A stretch of 64,000 nucleotides of DNA. It comes from Microbulbifer hydrolyticus. Its GTDB lineage: Bacteria; Pseudomonadota; Gammaproteobacteria; Pseudomonadales; Cellvibrionaceae. The DNA is taken from assembly GCF_009931115.1 (NCBI RefSeq), contig NZ_CP047491.1:1625501-1689500 (forward strand). Direction: 5' to 3'. The stretch's first letter is position 1; each line of letters opens with the position of its first letter. The translations under genes and the position numbers were made by a program. Below are positions 1 to 8,571 of this stretch, in pieces. The notes beneath the pieces are model-generated. The model saw nothing but the letters and a program-made list of their open reading frames with translations. It ran no database searches and was not told the origin of the DNA.

Positions 1-852
<852 letters not shown>

Positions 853-878
853 GAACTGAAGCCCGGTAAACTGGCTAA

Positions 879-907
879 ATCTCGTGGCGGCGGAGCCGCC
901 ACGAGAT
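879..907. terminator. Perfect hairpin between eno and ftsB
   Basis: A 13-bp perfect inverted repeat (arms 879-891 and 895-907) with a GGA loop lies 27 bases after the eno stop. No T-run follows, so it is not a classical intrinsic terminator. It could stabilise the eno mRNA 3' end, act with Rho, or partly separate eno from ftsB expression. Confidence 0.55.
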
Positions 908-948
908 CCGAAACAATCGGACCACTATAGCCAGAAGAGAACACAAGA

Positions 949-1263
949 ATGAAATGGCTGCTGGTAATCCTGAGCGTACTGTTGCTGATGACCCAATACC
1001 GATTGTGGGTGGGGGAAGGCAGCTTTGCGGAAGTGACACGCCTTGAGCGCCAGCTCGGCGAACAGCAGCAAAAGAATGCTGCACTCGAGCGGGAAAACCG
1101 TCAGCTACTGCGGGAAGTCCGCAGCCTCAAAGAAGGCACCGACGGTGTCGAGGCCAAAGCCCGCTACGACCTAGGCCTTATCAAAGAAGGCGAAACCCTG
1201 TTTATTTTTCTCGATCAGGACAAGCGTAAAGCGCCTGGGCAGTCACCGCGGGAAAAGCAATGA
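949..1263 (+). CDS. ftsB: Cell division protein FtsB
   Basis: FtsB is a small bitopic inner-membrane protein that forms the FtsQBL subcomplex of the divisome and helps activate septal peptidoglycan synthesis. The 104-residue product has the expected build: one N-terminal membrane helix (about residues 3-18, WLLVILSVLLLMTQYRLWVG), then a periplasmic coiled coil rich in Glu, Gln and Leu (about 28-65). The segment EAKARYDLGLIKEGETLFIF matches the family's conserved C-terminal part. Length and position after eno fit. The stop overlaps the ispD start (ATGA), so the two are probably translationally coupled. Confidence 0.95.
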   Translation: MKWLLVILSVLLLMTQYRLWVGEGSFAEVTRLERQLGEQQQKNAALERENRQLLREVRSLKEGTDGVEAKARYDLGLIKEGETLFIFLDQDKRKAPGQSPREKQ

Positions 1264-2009
1264 GTGGCCCACCCAACCCGATTGAAAACGCCTACTGGGT
1301 CATCGTCCCCGCCGCCGGATCCGGCAAGCGTATGGGCGCGGACAAACCCAAGCAGTACCTGCCACTCGCCGGCACTCCCCTGATCGCCCACACCCTGGAT
1401 AACATTCTGCAGTGGCCTGGCCTTGCCGGCATCGTTGTCGCCATCGCGGCTGACGACCAGGAGTTTGAAGCCCTCACTGCCGCACAGGACCCAAGAGTTC
1501 ATCGTGTCACCGGCGGCGCCGAGCGGGCAGACTCTGTCCTCGCCGCCCTCGACTACCTCAGCCAGCTGGCAGATCCCGAGACGAGCGTTCTCGTCCACGA
1601 CGCTGCTCGTCCGCTGGTCAGTCGCAGCGATATACAAAGTCTCCTTAACGCCAGTGCCATCGCCCTGCTGGCCCAGCCCGCCAGCGACACCATCAAGCAA
1701 TCCCGGTGCAGTAACGGGAAAACGCTGGTCAACCAGACCCTCCCACGGCAGCAGATCTGGCTCGCCCAGACTCCGCAGAAAGCGCCCCTGCAGCTGTTGC
1801 GGCGGGCGCTGCAACGCGGGCTGGAGCAGTGCCCGGAATCCATTACCGATGAAGCCAGCGCGCTGGAATTGGCGGGGCATGCTCCCGAGCTGGTTTCCGC
1901 CTGCCGCAGCAACTTCAAGATTACCCATCCCGCCGACCTGATGCTGGCGGAGGCACTGTTGCAACATCGCCAGGCGCTCGAACAAATTCAGTCAGGAACA
2001 GAATCATGA
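1260..2009 (+). CDS. ispD: 2-C-methyl-D-erythritol 4-phosphate cytidylyltransferase IspD
   Basis: IspD transfers CMP from CTP to methylerythritol phosphate, the third step of the non-mevalonate isoprenoid pathway. The 249-residue protein carries the nucleotide-binding signature [18 protein letters not shown] near residues 17-34 and the conserved VHDAARPLV motif near 116-124. A TDEASALE segment follows near residue 200. It overlaps ftsB by four bases upstream and ispF by four bases downstream, giving a tightly coupled ftsB-ispD-ispF-truD unit. The length is slightly above the usual 225-240 because of a short N-terminal extension. Confidence 0.96.
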   Translation: MSGPPNPIENAYWVIVPAAGSGKRMGADKPKQYLPLAGTPLIAHTLDNILQWPGLAGIVVAIAADDQEFEALTAAQDPRVHRVTGGAERADSVLAALDYLSQLADPETSVLVHDAARPLVSRSDIQSLLNASAIALLAQPASDTIKQSRCSNGKTLVNQTLPRQQIWLAQTPQKAPLQLLRRALQRGLEQCPESITDEASALELAGHAPELVSACRSNFKITHPADLMLAEALLQHRQALEQIQSGTES

Positions 2010-2509
2010 GTTTCAGAATCGGCCAGGGCATTGATGTGCACGCCTTCGGTCCCGGCGACCACGTCGTTCTTGGCGGCGTTCGTATCCCCTTCGAGCGTGG
2101 CCTCGTCGCGCACTCCGACGGCGACGTTCTGTTGCACGCACTGGCCGACGCACTACTCGGCGCGCTGGCGTTGGGCGATATTGGCAAGCATTTTCCGGAT
2201 ACTGACGACAACTATTCCGGTGCCGATAGCCGTGAATTGTTGCGCCACGTTGTTGGCCTGATACACCAGCGTGGCTACCGAGTGGTCAATGCCGACACCA
2301 CGCTCATCGCGCAGGCCCCGAAAATGGCGCCGCACATTGACGCCATGCGGGAACATATAGCGGCAGATTGTCGGGTCAGTGCCGGCGACGTCAGTGTAAA
2401 GGCCACCACCAGTGAAAAGCTCGGGTTTACCGGGCGCAAGGAAGGGATCGCTGCACAGGCTGTGGTACTGCTGGAACAGGCCGACAAACCGTCAGGAAGC
2501 ATTTCGTGA
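2006..2509 (+). CDS. ispF: 2-C-methyl-D-erythritol 2,4-cyclodiphosphate synthase IspF
   Basis: IspF cyclises CDP-methylerythritol 2-phosphate to methylerythritol cyclodiphosphate with loss of CMP. The zinc-binding motif GIDVHAF appears at residues 8-14, and the second conserved block [18 protein letters not shown] at about 36-53. [11 protein letters not shown] follows, and the C-terminal [19 protein letters not shown] is also family-typical. At 167 residues it is a normal length. The start overlaps the ispD stop (ATGA) and its stop overlaps the GTG start of truD. Confidence 0.97.
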   Translation: MSFRIGQGIDVHAFGPGDHVVLGGVRIPFERGLVAHSDGDVLLHALADALLGALALGDIGKHFPDTDDNYSGADSRELLRHVVGLIHQRGYRVVNADTTLIAQAPKMAPHIDAMREHIAADCRVSAGDVSVKATTSEKLGFTGRKEGIAAQAVVLLEQADKPSGSIS

Positions 2510-3498
2510 CCGAACAGAATATTCAGCCCTGGGACCTCGACTGGCCGCGTGCTCTTGGTGGCGCAGCCATCCGGGCAGACTTCCGGTCCGTTCCGGAAGA
2601 TTTTGTGGTGGACGAGCTCGCTGCACCGGAACCCGGTGAGGGAGAGCATGTGCTCCTGCAGATTAAAAAGCGGGGCGCCAACACCGCTTATGTGGCTCAG
2701 CAGCTGGCGCAACTTGCGGGTGTGCAGAGTAGGGATGTCGGCTATTTCGGGCTTAAGGATCGCCACGCGGTCACCACCCAGTGGTTCAGCGTGTGGCTGG
2801 CGCAAAAGCCGGAGCCGCAATGGCGCCAGTTGGACAGTGATGAAATTACCGTTTTGCAGCACTTTCGCGGTCCGCGAAAGCTGCGTCGCGGCGAGCACCT
2901 GGGTAACCGCTTTCAGATCCGCCTGCGCAACGTCAGTGGTGATCGCGATGCGGCCGAGGGCGTGTTGCGTCGGGTCCCGGAGGGGGTACCGAATTATTTT
3001 GGCGAGCAGCGTTTCGGGCTTGGCGGCGGTAACCTGGATTTGGTAAATCAACTTGCTGGGGAGCAGGAATCTGGCAAGCGCCGCCGAACTCCTCGCAATC
3101 AGAAAGCCTTTGCCATGTCCGCGGCACGCAGCTGGCTGTTCAACCAGGTCCTTGCCAGCCGTGTGTCGCAAGGCAACTGGCAGCAGATACTGGAAGGGGA
3201 GCCGGAGGACTCTGGCAGTGGGCCGCTGTGGGGGCGAGGGCGCAACCCGGCCGCCGATGCGCAGTTGGCTCTGGAAGAGGCCGCTATGGCACCGTGGAAG
3301 GACTGGCGTGACTGGCTGGAACACTGCGGCCTCAGTCAGGAGCGGCGCATGCTGGTACTTAAGCCGCAGGGCTTCCAGGCGGATTGGGAGGGCGAGGACC
3401 TTACGCTATCGTTCGCCTTACCGCCGGGTACCTTTGCCACGGCGGTACTACGGGAAGTGGCCGAGCTGGCCAATGTGTCCACTAGCGCAATAAAATAA
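2506..3498 (+). CDS. truD: tRNA pseudouridine(13) synthase TruD
   Basis: TruD converts uridine 13 to pseudouridine in some tRNAs. The protein has 330 residues. The catalytic-aspartate region is visible in [18 protein letters not shown] (about residues 80-97). The motif [11 protein letters not shown], shared by TruD enzymes, lies near residue 161. The start is a GTG overlapping the ispF stop by four bases, which argues for coupled translation. In Pseudomonas and many relatives surE follows truD; here the next gene is pcm. Confidence 0.95.
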   Translation: MTEQNIQPWDLDWPRALGGAAIRADFRSVPEDFVVDELAAPEPGEGEHVLLQIKKRGANTAYVAQQLAQLAGVQSRDVGYFGLKDRHAVTTQWFSVWLAQKPEPQWRQLDSDEITVLQHFRGPRKLRRGEHLGNRFQIRLRNVSGDRDAAEGVLRRVPEGVPNYFGEQRFGLGGGNLDLVNQLAGEQESGKRRRTPRNQKAFAMSAARSWLFNQVLASRVSQGNWQQILEGEPEDSGSGPLWGRGRNPAADAQLALEEAAMAPWKDWRDWLEHCGLSQERRMLVLKPQGFQADWEGEDLTLSFALPPGTFATAVLREVAELANVSTSAIK

Positions 3499-3642
3499 AC
3501 GACAACAAAATGTGACCGGTGGCACAATTGTGACCCCGGTGAATCGCCGGGTGACGATGTGCACCTCCCCGGGGTGCTCCATTGGCTCACCGGAACGGAA
3601 AGTGGCAGCCGGCGATGTCTTGCAGGGAGACTGTGCATCCTT

Positions 3643-4314
3643 ATGGATCGATTTAGACATGAAGGCCTGGGAATGACTTCCCAGCGCACCCGCAACCGCC
3701 TGATTCAGCGATTGCGTGAAGAAGGTATCAGTAGCGAAGAGGTGCTGGACGTTATGGCGTCGACACCTCGCCACCTGTTCCTCGACGAGGCGCTGGCGAT
3801 TCGCGCCTATGAGGATACCGCGCTACCGATCGGTTACGGCCAGACAATCTCCCAACCCTATATCGTCGCGCGCATGACGGAACTCCTGGTAAGCAGGGCG
3901 CGCTCCCGTGCGCGGGTGCTGGAAGTTGGTGCTGGTTCTGGTTACCAGACTGCGATTCTTGCTCGCCTGGTGGAAAAACTGTACTCGGTCGAGCGGGTTG
4001 AGCCGCTTTTGATCAAGGCCCGCCAGCGTATGCGCGAACTGGGTATTTACAATGTAGAGATGCGTCTCAGCAATGGCGGATTTGGCTGGCCGGAGCAGGC
4101 GCCTTTCGATGCGATCTTGTGCGCCGCGGCACCCGCCAGTGTCCCCGATGAGTTGCGTGAACAGCTGGCTCCTGGTGGCGTGCTGGTGATACCGGTAGGC
4201 AGTGACAGGCAGTACCTGACGATCGTCACCCGCAGCGAAGACGGGACCCGATTTGATGTCGAGAAGGCCGAGCCCGTGCGCTTTGTTCCGCTGCTGAGCG
4301 GAGTGGTGCGTTGA
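3643..4314 (+). CDS. pcm: Protein-L-isoaspartate O-methyltransferase
   Basis: Pcm methylates isoaspartyl residues in aged proteins using S-adenosylmethionine, starting their repair. Motifs include TPRHLFLDEALAIRAYEDTA and LPIGYGQTISQPYIVARMTE, then the SAM-binding loop VLEVGAGSGYQTAILA, and RFVPLLSGVVR at the end. I start at ATG 3643 (223 residues, AGGGAGA upstream). ATG 3673, which begins MTSQRTRN as in Pseudomonas Pcm, is an equally good alternative with GAAGG seven bases upstream. The frame is open further upstream, but the extra residues look unlike Pcm. The stop overlaps the next ATG by one base. surE, the usual upstream partner, is absent. Confidence 0.93.
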   Translation: MDRFRHEGLGMTSQRTRNRLIQRLREEGISSEEVLDVMASTPRHLFLDEALAIRAYEDTALPIGYGQTISQPYIVARMTELLVSRARSRARVLEVGAGSGYQTAILARLVEKLYSVERVEPLLIKARQRMRELGIYNVEMRLSNGGFGWPEQAPFDAILCAAAPASVPDELREQLAPGGVLVIPVGSDRQYLTIVTRSEDGTRFDVEKAEPVRFVPLLSGVVR

Positions 4315-5264
4315 TGGCGAGTCTGTGGCAAAGCCGCTATCTGGGTGTGGCCGCTCGCGGCCTGGCCATGGGGGCGGCAGACGTGGTACCCGGAGTTTCC
4401 GGAGGCACCATCGCATTCATTACCGGTATCTACCAGGAGTTACTGGACTCCCTCAGCCGGATAGGGCCACACACGGTCTCCACGCTGTTTAAAGAGGGGG
4501 TGGCGGTGGCCTGGCGCCAGATTAATGGCACCTTCCTGCTGGCGCTGTTTTCCGGCATCCTCACCAGTATATTCAGCCTTGCCAGGCTGATCAGCTATTT
4601 GCTGGAGCATTACCCCATTGTGGTCTGGGGGTTCTTTTTCGGACTGATCCTGGCTTCTGTGGTGCCTATTGTCCGGCGGATACCGCGTTGGTCCTGGCAG
4701 TGCTGGCTGGCGCTGCTGCTTGGTGGGTTACTGGCGGTGCTGGTCAGTGAAATGCGGCCAACGGAAATTGCCGCCACCCCCTACACGCTGTTTTTCTCCG
4801 GAGCCCTGGCTATTTGCGCCATGATACTGCCGGGGATTTCCGGCTCATTCATCTTGCTGATGATCGGCATTTACCCGCAGGTCATCGCCGCGGTGCATCA
4901 GTTTCAATTGAGTGCGCTCACCTGGTTTGGTGCCGGTGCAGTGACCGGGCTGCTGTTGTTCAGTCGCCTGCTTTCCTGGCTGATGCACCGGTTCCCATCG
5001 GTCACCCTTTCCTTTCTGGTTGGTATTCTGCTCGGCAGCCTGAAAATCGTTTGGCCGTGGAAGCTGGCGGTCGGCGAAGCGATTGGCTCGACTGAGAAAC
5101 TGGCCCCGATGATGTCCAACGTATTTCCCGGTGAATTTTCCGCAGTCTCCGGCGAGCCTTCCTATATCGTTGGCGCTACGATGGCATCCGTGGTCGCGGT
5201 GTTGCTGGTGCTCGCCATTGAATGGTTTCACTGGCGCCATGTGGGAAATGTCGCACAAGGTTAG
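4314..5264 (+). CDS. DUF368 membrane protein, PopT-type undecaprenyl-phosphate translocase
   Basis: A 316-residue inner-membrane protein with about eight to ten hydrophobic segments. The N-terminal GAADVVPGVSGGTIAFITGI and the internal MILPGISGSFILLMIGIY are the paired signature repeats of the DUF368 family. Members of this family have been shown to recycle the lipid carrier undecaprenyl phosphate across the cytoplasmic membrane (PopT). That function is carried over from the family, not shown here. The start is ATG 4314, overlapping the pcm stop by one base; an in-frame TTG at 4311 is possible. It sits in the usual pcm-nlpD interval. Confidence 0.9.
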   Translation: MASLWQSRYLGVAARGLAMGAADVVPGVSGGTIAFITGIYQELLDSLSRIGPHTVSTLFKEGVAVAWRQINGTFLLALFSGILTSIFSLARLISYLLEHYPIVVWGFFFGLILASVVPIVRRIPRWSWQCWLALLLGGLLAVLVSEMRPTEIAATPYTLFFSGALAICAMILPGISGSFILLMIGIYPQVIAAVHQFQLSALTWFGAGAVTGLLLFSRLLSWLMHRFPSVTLSFLVGILLGSLKIVWPWKLAVGEAIGSTEKLAPMMSNVFPGEFSAVSGEPSYIVGATMASVVAVLLVLAIEWFHWRHVGNVAQG

Positions 5265-5368
5265 CGGGAGAATGCTCACAGTCTTTGTGTGCATTATCTC
5301 GTGGGGAATTGTCGGGTGACTTACAGGTCTGAACTGACTCAAGTCGTTGAGAAAAGCTTTCTACCAAG

Positions 5369-5392
5369 GGGACTGGAAGCGCCAGTTTTTTT
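5369..5392 (+). terminator. Weak intrinsic terminator after popT
   Basis: A short hairpin (ACTGG, AAGCG loop, CCAGT) at 5372-5386 runs directly into a run of seven T residues. The stem is only 5 bp plus possible GU pairs, so strength is uncertain. It would end the eno-to-popT transcript before the nlpD promoter region. Confidence 0.45.
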
Positions 5393-5473
5393 GGCCGCCG
5401 GCAAGGGGAAAATCAGCACTTTTCTTTAGACACTTTTTCCATAAATGCATACCTTTGATGTAAAAAGAGAATA

Positions 5474-6307
5474 ATGAAACGGCGTAAAATTCTACATAAA
5501 AACACCGCTGTAATCCGTGTCTCTGGGTGTTTTCTCCGCCAGCTTGGGTTATGCCTGTTAAAAATATTTAGCGTTTTTGTTCTGATCATTGCGGCCGGTG
5601 GTTGCGCCAGCAACCTGGCCCCAACCTCCTCCCTACAGCAACCACCGAGCCAGAGAATCAAGCACCATACGGTGAGCAGGGGGGAAACGCTGTACTCGAT
5701 AGCTTGGAGATATGGTAAGGATTTCAAAGAGTTAGCATCAATTAATGGAATCCCCTCACCCTACAGGATCTTTCCCGGTCAGCGTCTCCAGCTTGCGGGC
5801 AGGGCACCTGTACAGGCGGTAACAACGGCTCCAGTGACGCCGGTTAAACCCGGTCGGGTACCCTCAAGTAGACCCGCGCCTGCTATCAAATCTTTACCAA
5901 AGCCTGCTAGCAAGAGGTCAAAAACGGTCAGTAACAAAACGGACATAAATTGGCGGTGGCCTGCTAAGGGCAGGGTGATCTCCCGCTTCCAGGCGAATAA
6001 CCCATTGCGAAAGGGTGTTGATATCGCCGGGAAAAAGGGGGAATCTGTTCAGGCAGCAGCGGATGGCACAGTGATTTACGCCGGAAGCGCACTGAGAGGT
6101 TACGGTAAGCTTTTGATCATCAAGCACAGCGAGGAGTTCCTCAGTGCTTATGCCCACAACCACAAGTTACTTGTCGGGGAGGGCGCGAAGGTGAAAGCGG
6201 GGCAACGGATAGCGGATCTGGGTTCGAGTGGTACCGACCGCGATATGCTCCACTTTGAAATTCGTCGGAATGGTCAGCCGGTAGACCCTATGGGCTATCT
6301 GCCATAG
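5474..6307 (+). CDS. nlpD: Murein hydrolase activator NlpD (LysM plus degenerate M23 domain)
   Basis: NlpD is an outer-membrane lipoprotein that activates the amidase AmiC during septum splitting. The 277-residue product has a long signal sequence ending in a lipobox (AAGGC, Cys near residue 45). A LysM domain follows (HHTVSRGETLYSIAWRYGKD to IFPGQRLQL, about residues 63-108). A Lys/Pro/Ser linker leads to a C-terminal LytM/M23 domain (WPAKGRVISRF to LHFEIRRNG, about 157-270). The first zinc-ligand His of active M23 enzymes is replaced (KGVDIAG instead of H-x3-D), as expected for a non-catalytic activator. It lies immediately upstream of rpoS, whose promoters often lie inside nlpD. Confidence 0.93.
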   Translation: MKRRKILHKNTAVIRVSGCFLRQLGLCLLKIFSVFVLIIAAGGCASNLAPTSSLQQPPSQRIKHHTVSRGETLYSIAWRYGKDFKELASINGIPSPYRIFPGQRLQLAGRAPVQAVTTAPVTPVKPGRVPSSRPAPAIKSLPKPASKRSKTVSNKTDINWRWPAKGRVISRFQANNPLRKGVDIAGKKGESVQAAADGTVIYAGSALRGYGKLLIIKHSEEFLSAYAHNHKLLVGEGAKVKAGQRIADLGSSGTDRDMLHFEIRRNGQPVDPMGYLP

Positions 6308-6549
6308 TCAACTTTACCTCGTCGGAGCAAACTCCTGCCTGTGTTAATGCTGTTGTGCAATAAAAAAGGACTTTTATTTATAACCACTTGAGGTAGTCAC
6401 CGGGATCGGCAGTAACTGCCCTGCAGTGACACAACTCACCAGCGAGGTGAGGTGCCGGGAACGGAGACTGTCGCATATGACAGCGACCGATTCAGCGATC
6501 GCGAACTGTCAAAGCGGCTGATACAGGCAAAGTACAAGGAGTTGGGGAA

Positions 6550-7632
6550 ATGGAAGCACAACGACATGATCACCTGGAGCTCAACGCCAGAGCAGATCTT
6601 TCTCCCGAGCCAGTGGATCGGGACGGACCCATAGCAGAAACCAAGAAAAGCCGTGGTCGGAGCAAAACGGCAAAAAAAAGCTCCGAAACTATCTCTCACA
6701 AAACGAGCCCTTCAAAGGCAGCCTCGAAAGAAACACCCAAAACAACCTCCCAGAAAACCCCCATCCGAAAACTGGATGATGCCCACGGGCAAAAAAATCT
6801 CGACGCTACCCAGCTTTATCTCAACGAAATCGGTTTTTCTCCACTTCTGACCGCAGAAGAAGAAGTTTATTACGCACGCAAAGCCCTGCGAGGCGACGCG
6901 GCCGCGCGTAAGCGCATGATAGAGAGCAACCTTCGACTGGTTGTAAAAATCGCCCGCCGTTATGTCAGCCGTGGCCTGGCTTTGCTGGATCTGATTGAGG
7001 AAGGAAACCTCGGCCTGATTCGTGCGGTAGAAAAGTTTGATCCGGAACGCGGTTTCCGGTTCTCAACCTACGCGACCTGGTGGATTCGCCAGACCATCGA
7101 ACGTGCCATCATGAACCAGACGCGCACCATCCGCCTGCCGATTCATGTGGTGAAAGAGCTCAATGTATATCTGCGCGCATCCCGTGAACTGGCGCAGAAG
7201 CTGGATCACGAACCCAGTGCGGAAGAAATCGCCAACCTGTTAGAAAAACCGGTAGAAGATGTAGAGCGGATGCTCGGCCTCAACGAGCGCGTTACTTCGG
7301 TTGATACCCCCATTGGACCGTCGTCCGAGAAGACCCTGGTCGATACCATTCCTGACCAGCAAGAATCAGATCCGGCAGAATTGCTGCAGGACAAGGATCT
7401 GTTCGATAGCATCAACCGCTGGCTCAGCGAGCTTCCGGACAAGCAGTGTGAAGTCGTTTCCCGTCGCTTTGGTCTGCGCGGGTACGAGGCCAGCACGCTG
7501 GAAGAAGTAGGGCGTGAAATTGGACTGACGCGTGAGCGAGTGCGTCAGATTCAGGTAGATGCACTCAAGCGTCTGCGCGAAGTGATGGAGAGCCAAGGTC
7601 TGGACGGGATGTCGCTCTTTGCCAATCTCTGA
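6550..7632 (+). CDS. rpoS: RNA polymerase sigma factor RpoS
   Basis: RpoS (sigma-38) directs stationary-phase and general-stress transcription. The 360-residue protein begins with an unusual Lys/Ser/Thr-rich tail (about residues 30-75). Region 1.2 follows ([20 protein letters not shown]), then region 2 ([56 protein letters not shown]), region 3 with [17 protein letters not shown], and region 4 ([20 protein letters not shown]). AAGGAG stands eight bases before ATG 6550, supporting this start. The 242-base nlpD-rpoS interval would form a long 5' leader, as is common for rpoS. A strong terminator follows at 7693. Confidence 0.98.
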   Translation: MEAQRHDHLELNARADLSPEPVDRDGPIAETKKSRGRSKTAKKSSETISHKTSPSKAASKETPKTTSQKTPIRKLDDAHGQKNLDATQLYLNEIGFSPLLTAEEEVYYARKALRGDAAARKRMIESNLRLVVKIARRYVSRGLALLDLIEEGNLGLIRAVEKFDPERGFRFSTYATWWIRQTIERAIMNQTRTIRLPIHVVKELNVYLRASRELAQKLDHEPSAEEIANLLEKPVEDVERMLGLNERVTSVDTPIGPSSEKTLVDTIPDQQESDPAELLQDKDLFDSINRWLSELPDKQCEVVSRRFGLRGYEASTLEEVGREIGLTRERVRQIQVDALKRLREVMESQGLDGMSLFANL

Positions 7633-7692
7633 TCCGATGCGTTATCGGGGCGTTTGAGAATTTGCAACGATAACCGGCTTCCATTCCCCTCT

Positions 7693-7722
7693 AAAACCCG
7701 CAACCTGTGTTGCGGGTTTTTT
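7693..7722 (+). terminator. rpoS intrinsic terminator
   Basis: An 11-bp perfect stem (7693-7703 with 7710-7720), a CCTGTG loop and a T-run follow the rpoS stop by 60 bases. The A-run on the other side means it could also serve the minus-strand ydbL gene that ends at 7749. Confidence 0.9.
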
Positions 7723-7748
7723 CTTTGGCGCCGGGGTTAGTTGCTATC

Positions 7749-8087
7749 TTACTTCTGCTTCCAGCGCCCGAGGTTGTCCTGGTAGTACTCGCCCTTGGAT
7801 AGCCGGGCTTCCAGCTTTTCCGCAGCCCGCGCTGCGACCTGGCTGATATCAATATTATTGCGTTTGGCGATGGACGCATATTCCCGCTTGCGCTTGGCAT
7901 TGACCTCTGCCACCAGCGCGTCCACTTCTGGCGAGCTCTCCTGTACTACGGCGATATAGCCACTATTCGCTTCACCGACCATTCCCTTGCTTTGCGCCTC
8001 TTTCAGCGAAATGGCGCTGGCGGGGAGGGCGATCAGCAGCGTGAGTGAGAAAAGTCCTGCAATGAGTTTTTTTGCTGATAATTTCAT
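7749..8087 (-). CDS. ydbL: YdbL-like DUF1318 periplasmic protein
   Basis: A 112-residue secreted protein of the DUF1318 family, last gene of a ydbH-ynbE-ydbL operon. It has a clear signal peptide (MKLSAKKLIAGLFSLTLLIA, then LPASA before ISLKEAQ). The conserved family stretch GMVGEANSGYIAV is followed by a charged helix (VNAKRKREYASIAKRNN). YGAL-like C-terminal features appear as GEYYQDNLGRWKQK. In E. coli YdbL is proposed to assist the YdbH-YnbE bridge. I start at the ATG at 8087; an upstream ATG at 8117 would add ten residues before the signal peptide and looks wrong. Confidence 0.88.
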   Translation of the reverse strand: MKLSAKKLIAGLFSLTLLIALPASAISLKEAQSKGMVGEANSGYIAVVQESSPEVDALVAEVNAKRKREYASIAKRNNIDISQVAARAAEKLEARLSKGEYYQDNLGRWKQK

Positions 8088-8184
8088 GGCTGTATTCGAT
8101 TTCCTTGTCTCGTTCAATTTGGCTGTTTGAGGCTTGCGTGTTCCGGTTCAGGCATGCTCTGCGTTCCCCTGTGGAAATCGTGAA

Positions 8185-8397
8185 TCAGAAAATGCCTTCT
8201 TTGTCTTCAAACAGATCGTCCAGTTCCTTGTCGACCTTGACGCGAATTTCGTGCTCAATCTTCACGTTCAGATTGACGGTTATCGGCTCACTGGGTGCCT
8301 GGACCGCTACTGTGGGCGTACAAGCCGTGGTAACGGTGACGCCGAGCGCGAGCAGCAGGCTGAGTGCCGAGCGCTTGAGGATTCCTGTCTGATTCAC
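8185..8397 (-). CDS. ynbE: YnbE-family outer-membrane lipoprotein
   Basis: A 70-residue lipoprotein with a signal sequence ending in TTAC (lipobox Cys near residue 26). The short acidic mature part contains PITVNLNVKIEHEIRVKVDK, the family's hallmark alternating beta-strand segment. In E. coli, YnbE multimerises and joins the C-terminal end of YdbH at the outer membrane to complete an inter-membrane lipid bridge. Here it sits between ydbH (174 bases upstream) and ydbL (about 100 bases downstream) on the minus strand, the same order as in E. coli. It is too short for firm identification alone; the operon makes it convincing. Confidence 0.87.
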   Translation of the reverse strand: MNQTGILKRSALSLLLALGVTVTTACTPTVAVQAPSEPITVNLNVKIEHEIRVKVDKELDDLFEDKEGIF

Positions 8398-8571
8398 TGA
8401 ATACTCCCGTTTCTCTCAGGTATTGCAGATTGCCAGGGCTCTGTAAAGCAGTTGACCGGCCCGACGGAGGCACCTGGGAGCTGTTGATGATTACTATAGA
8501 TACTGCCGGATTAACCGTAACTGAACAGTGTACAGAAAACGGTGTTATCCCGCGCAAACCTTCTAAATGCC

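Noticed and set aside
6452-6634. 60-residue open frame overlapping the rpoS start
   Set aside because: It is out of frame with rpoS and has no support beyond being open; the rpoS leader explains the region.
7633-7748. An rsmZ-type small RNA after rpoS, as in Pseudomonas
   Set aside because: Only a terminator is seen; repeated GGA-loop hairpins are lacking.
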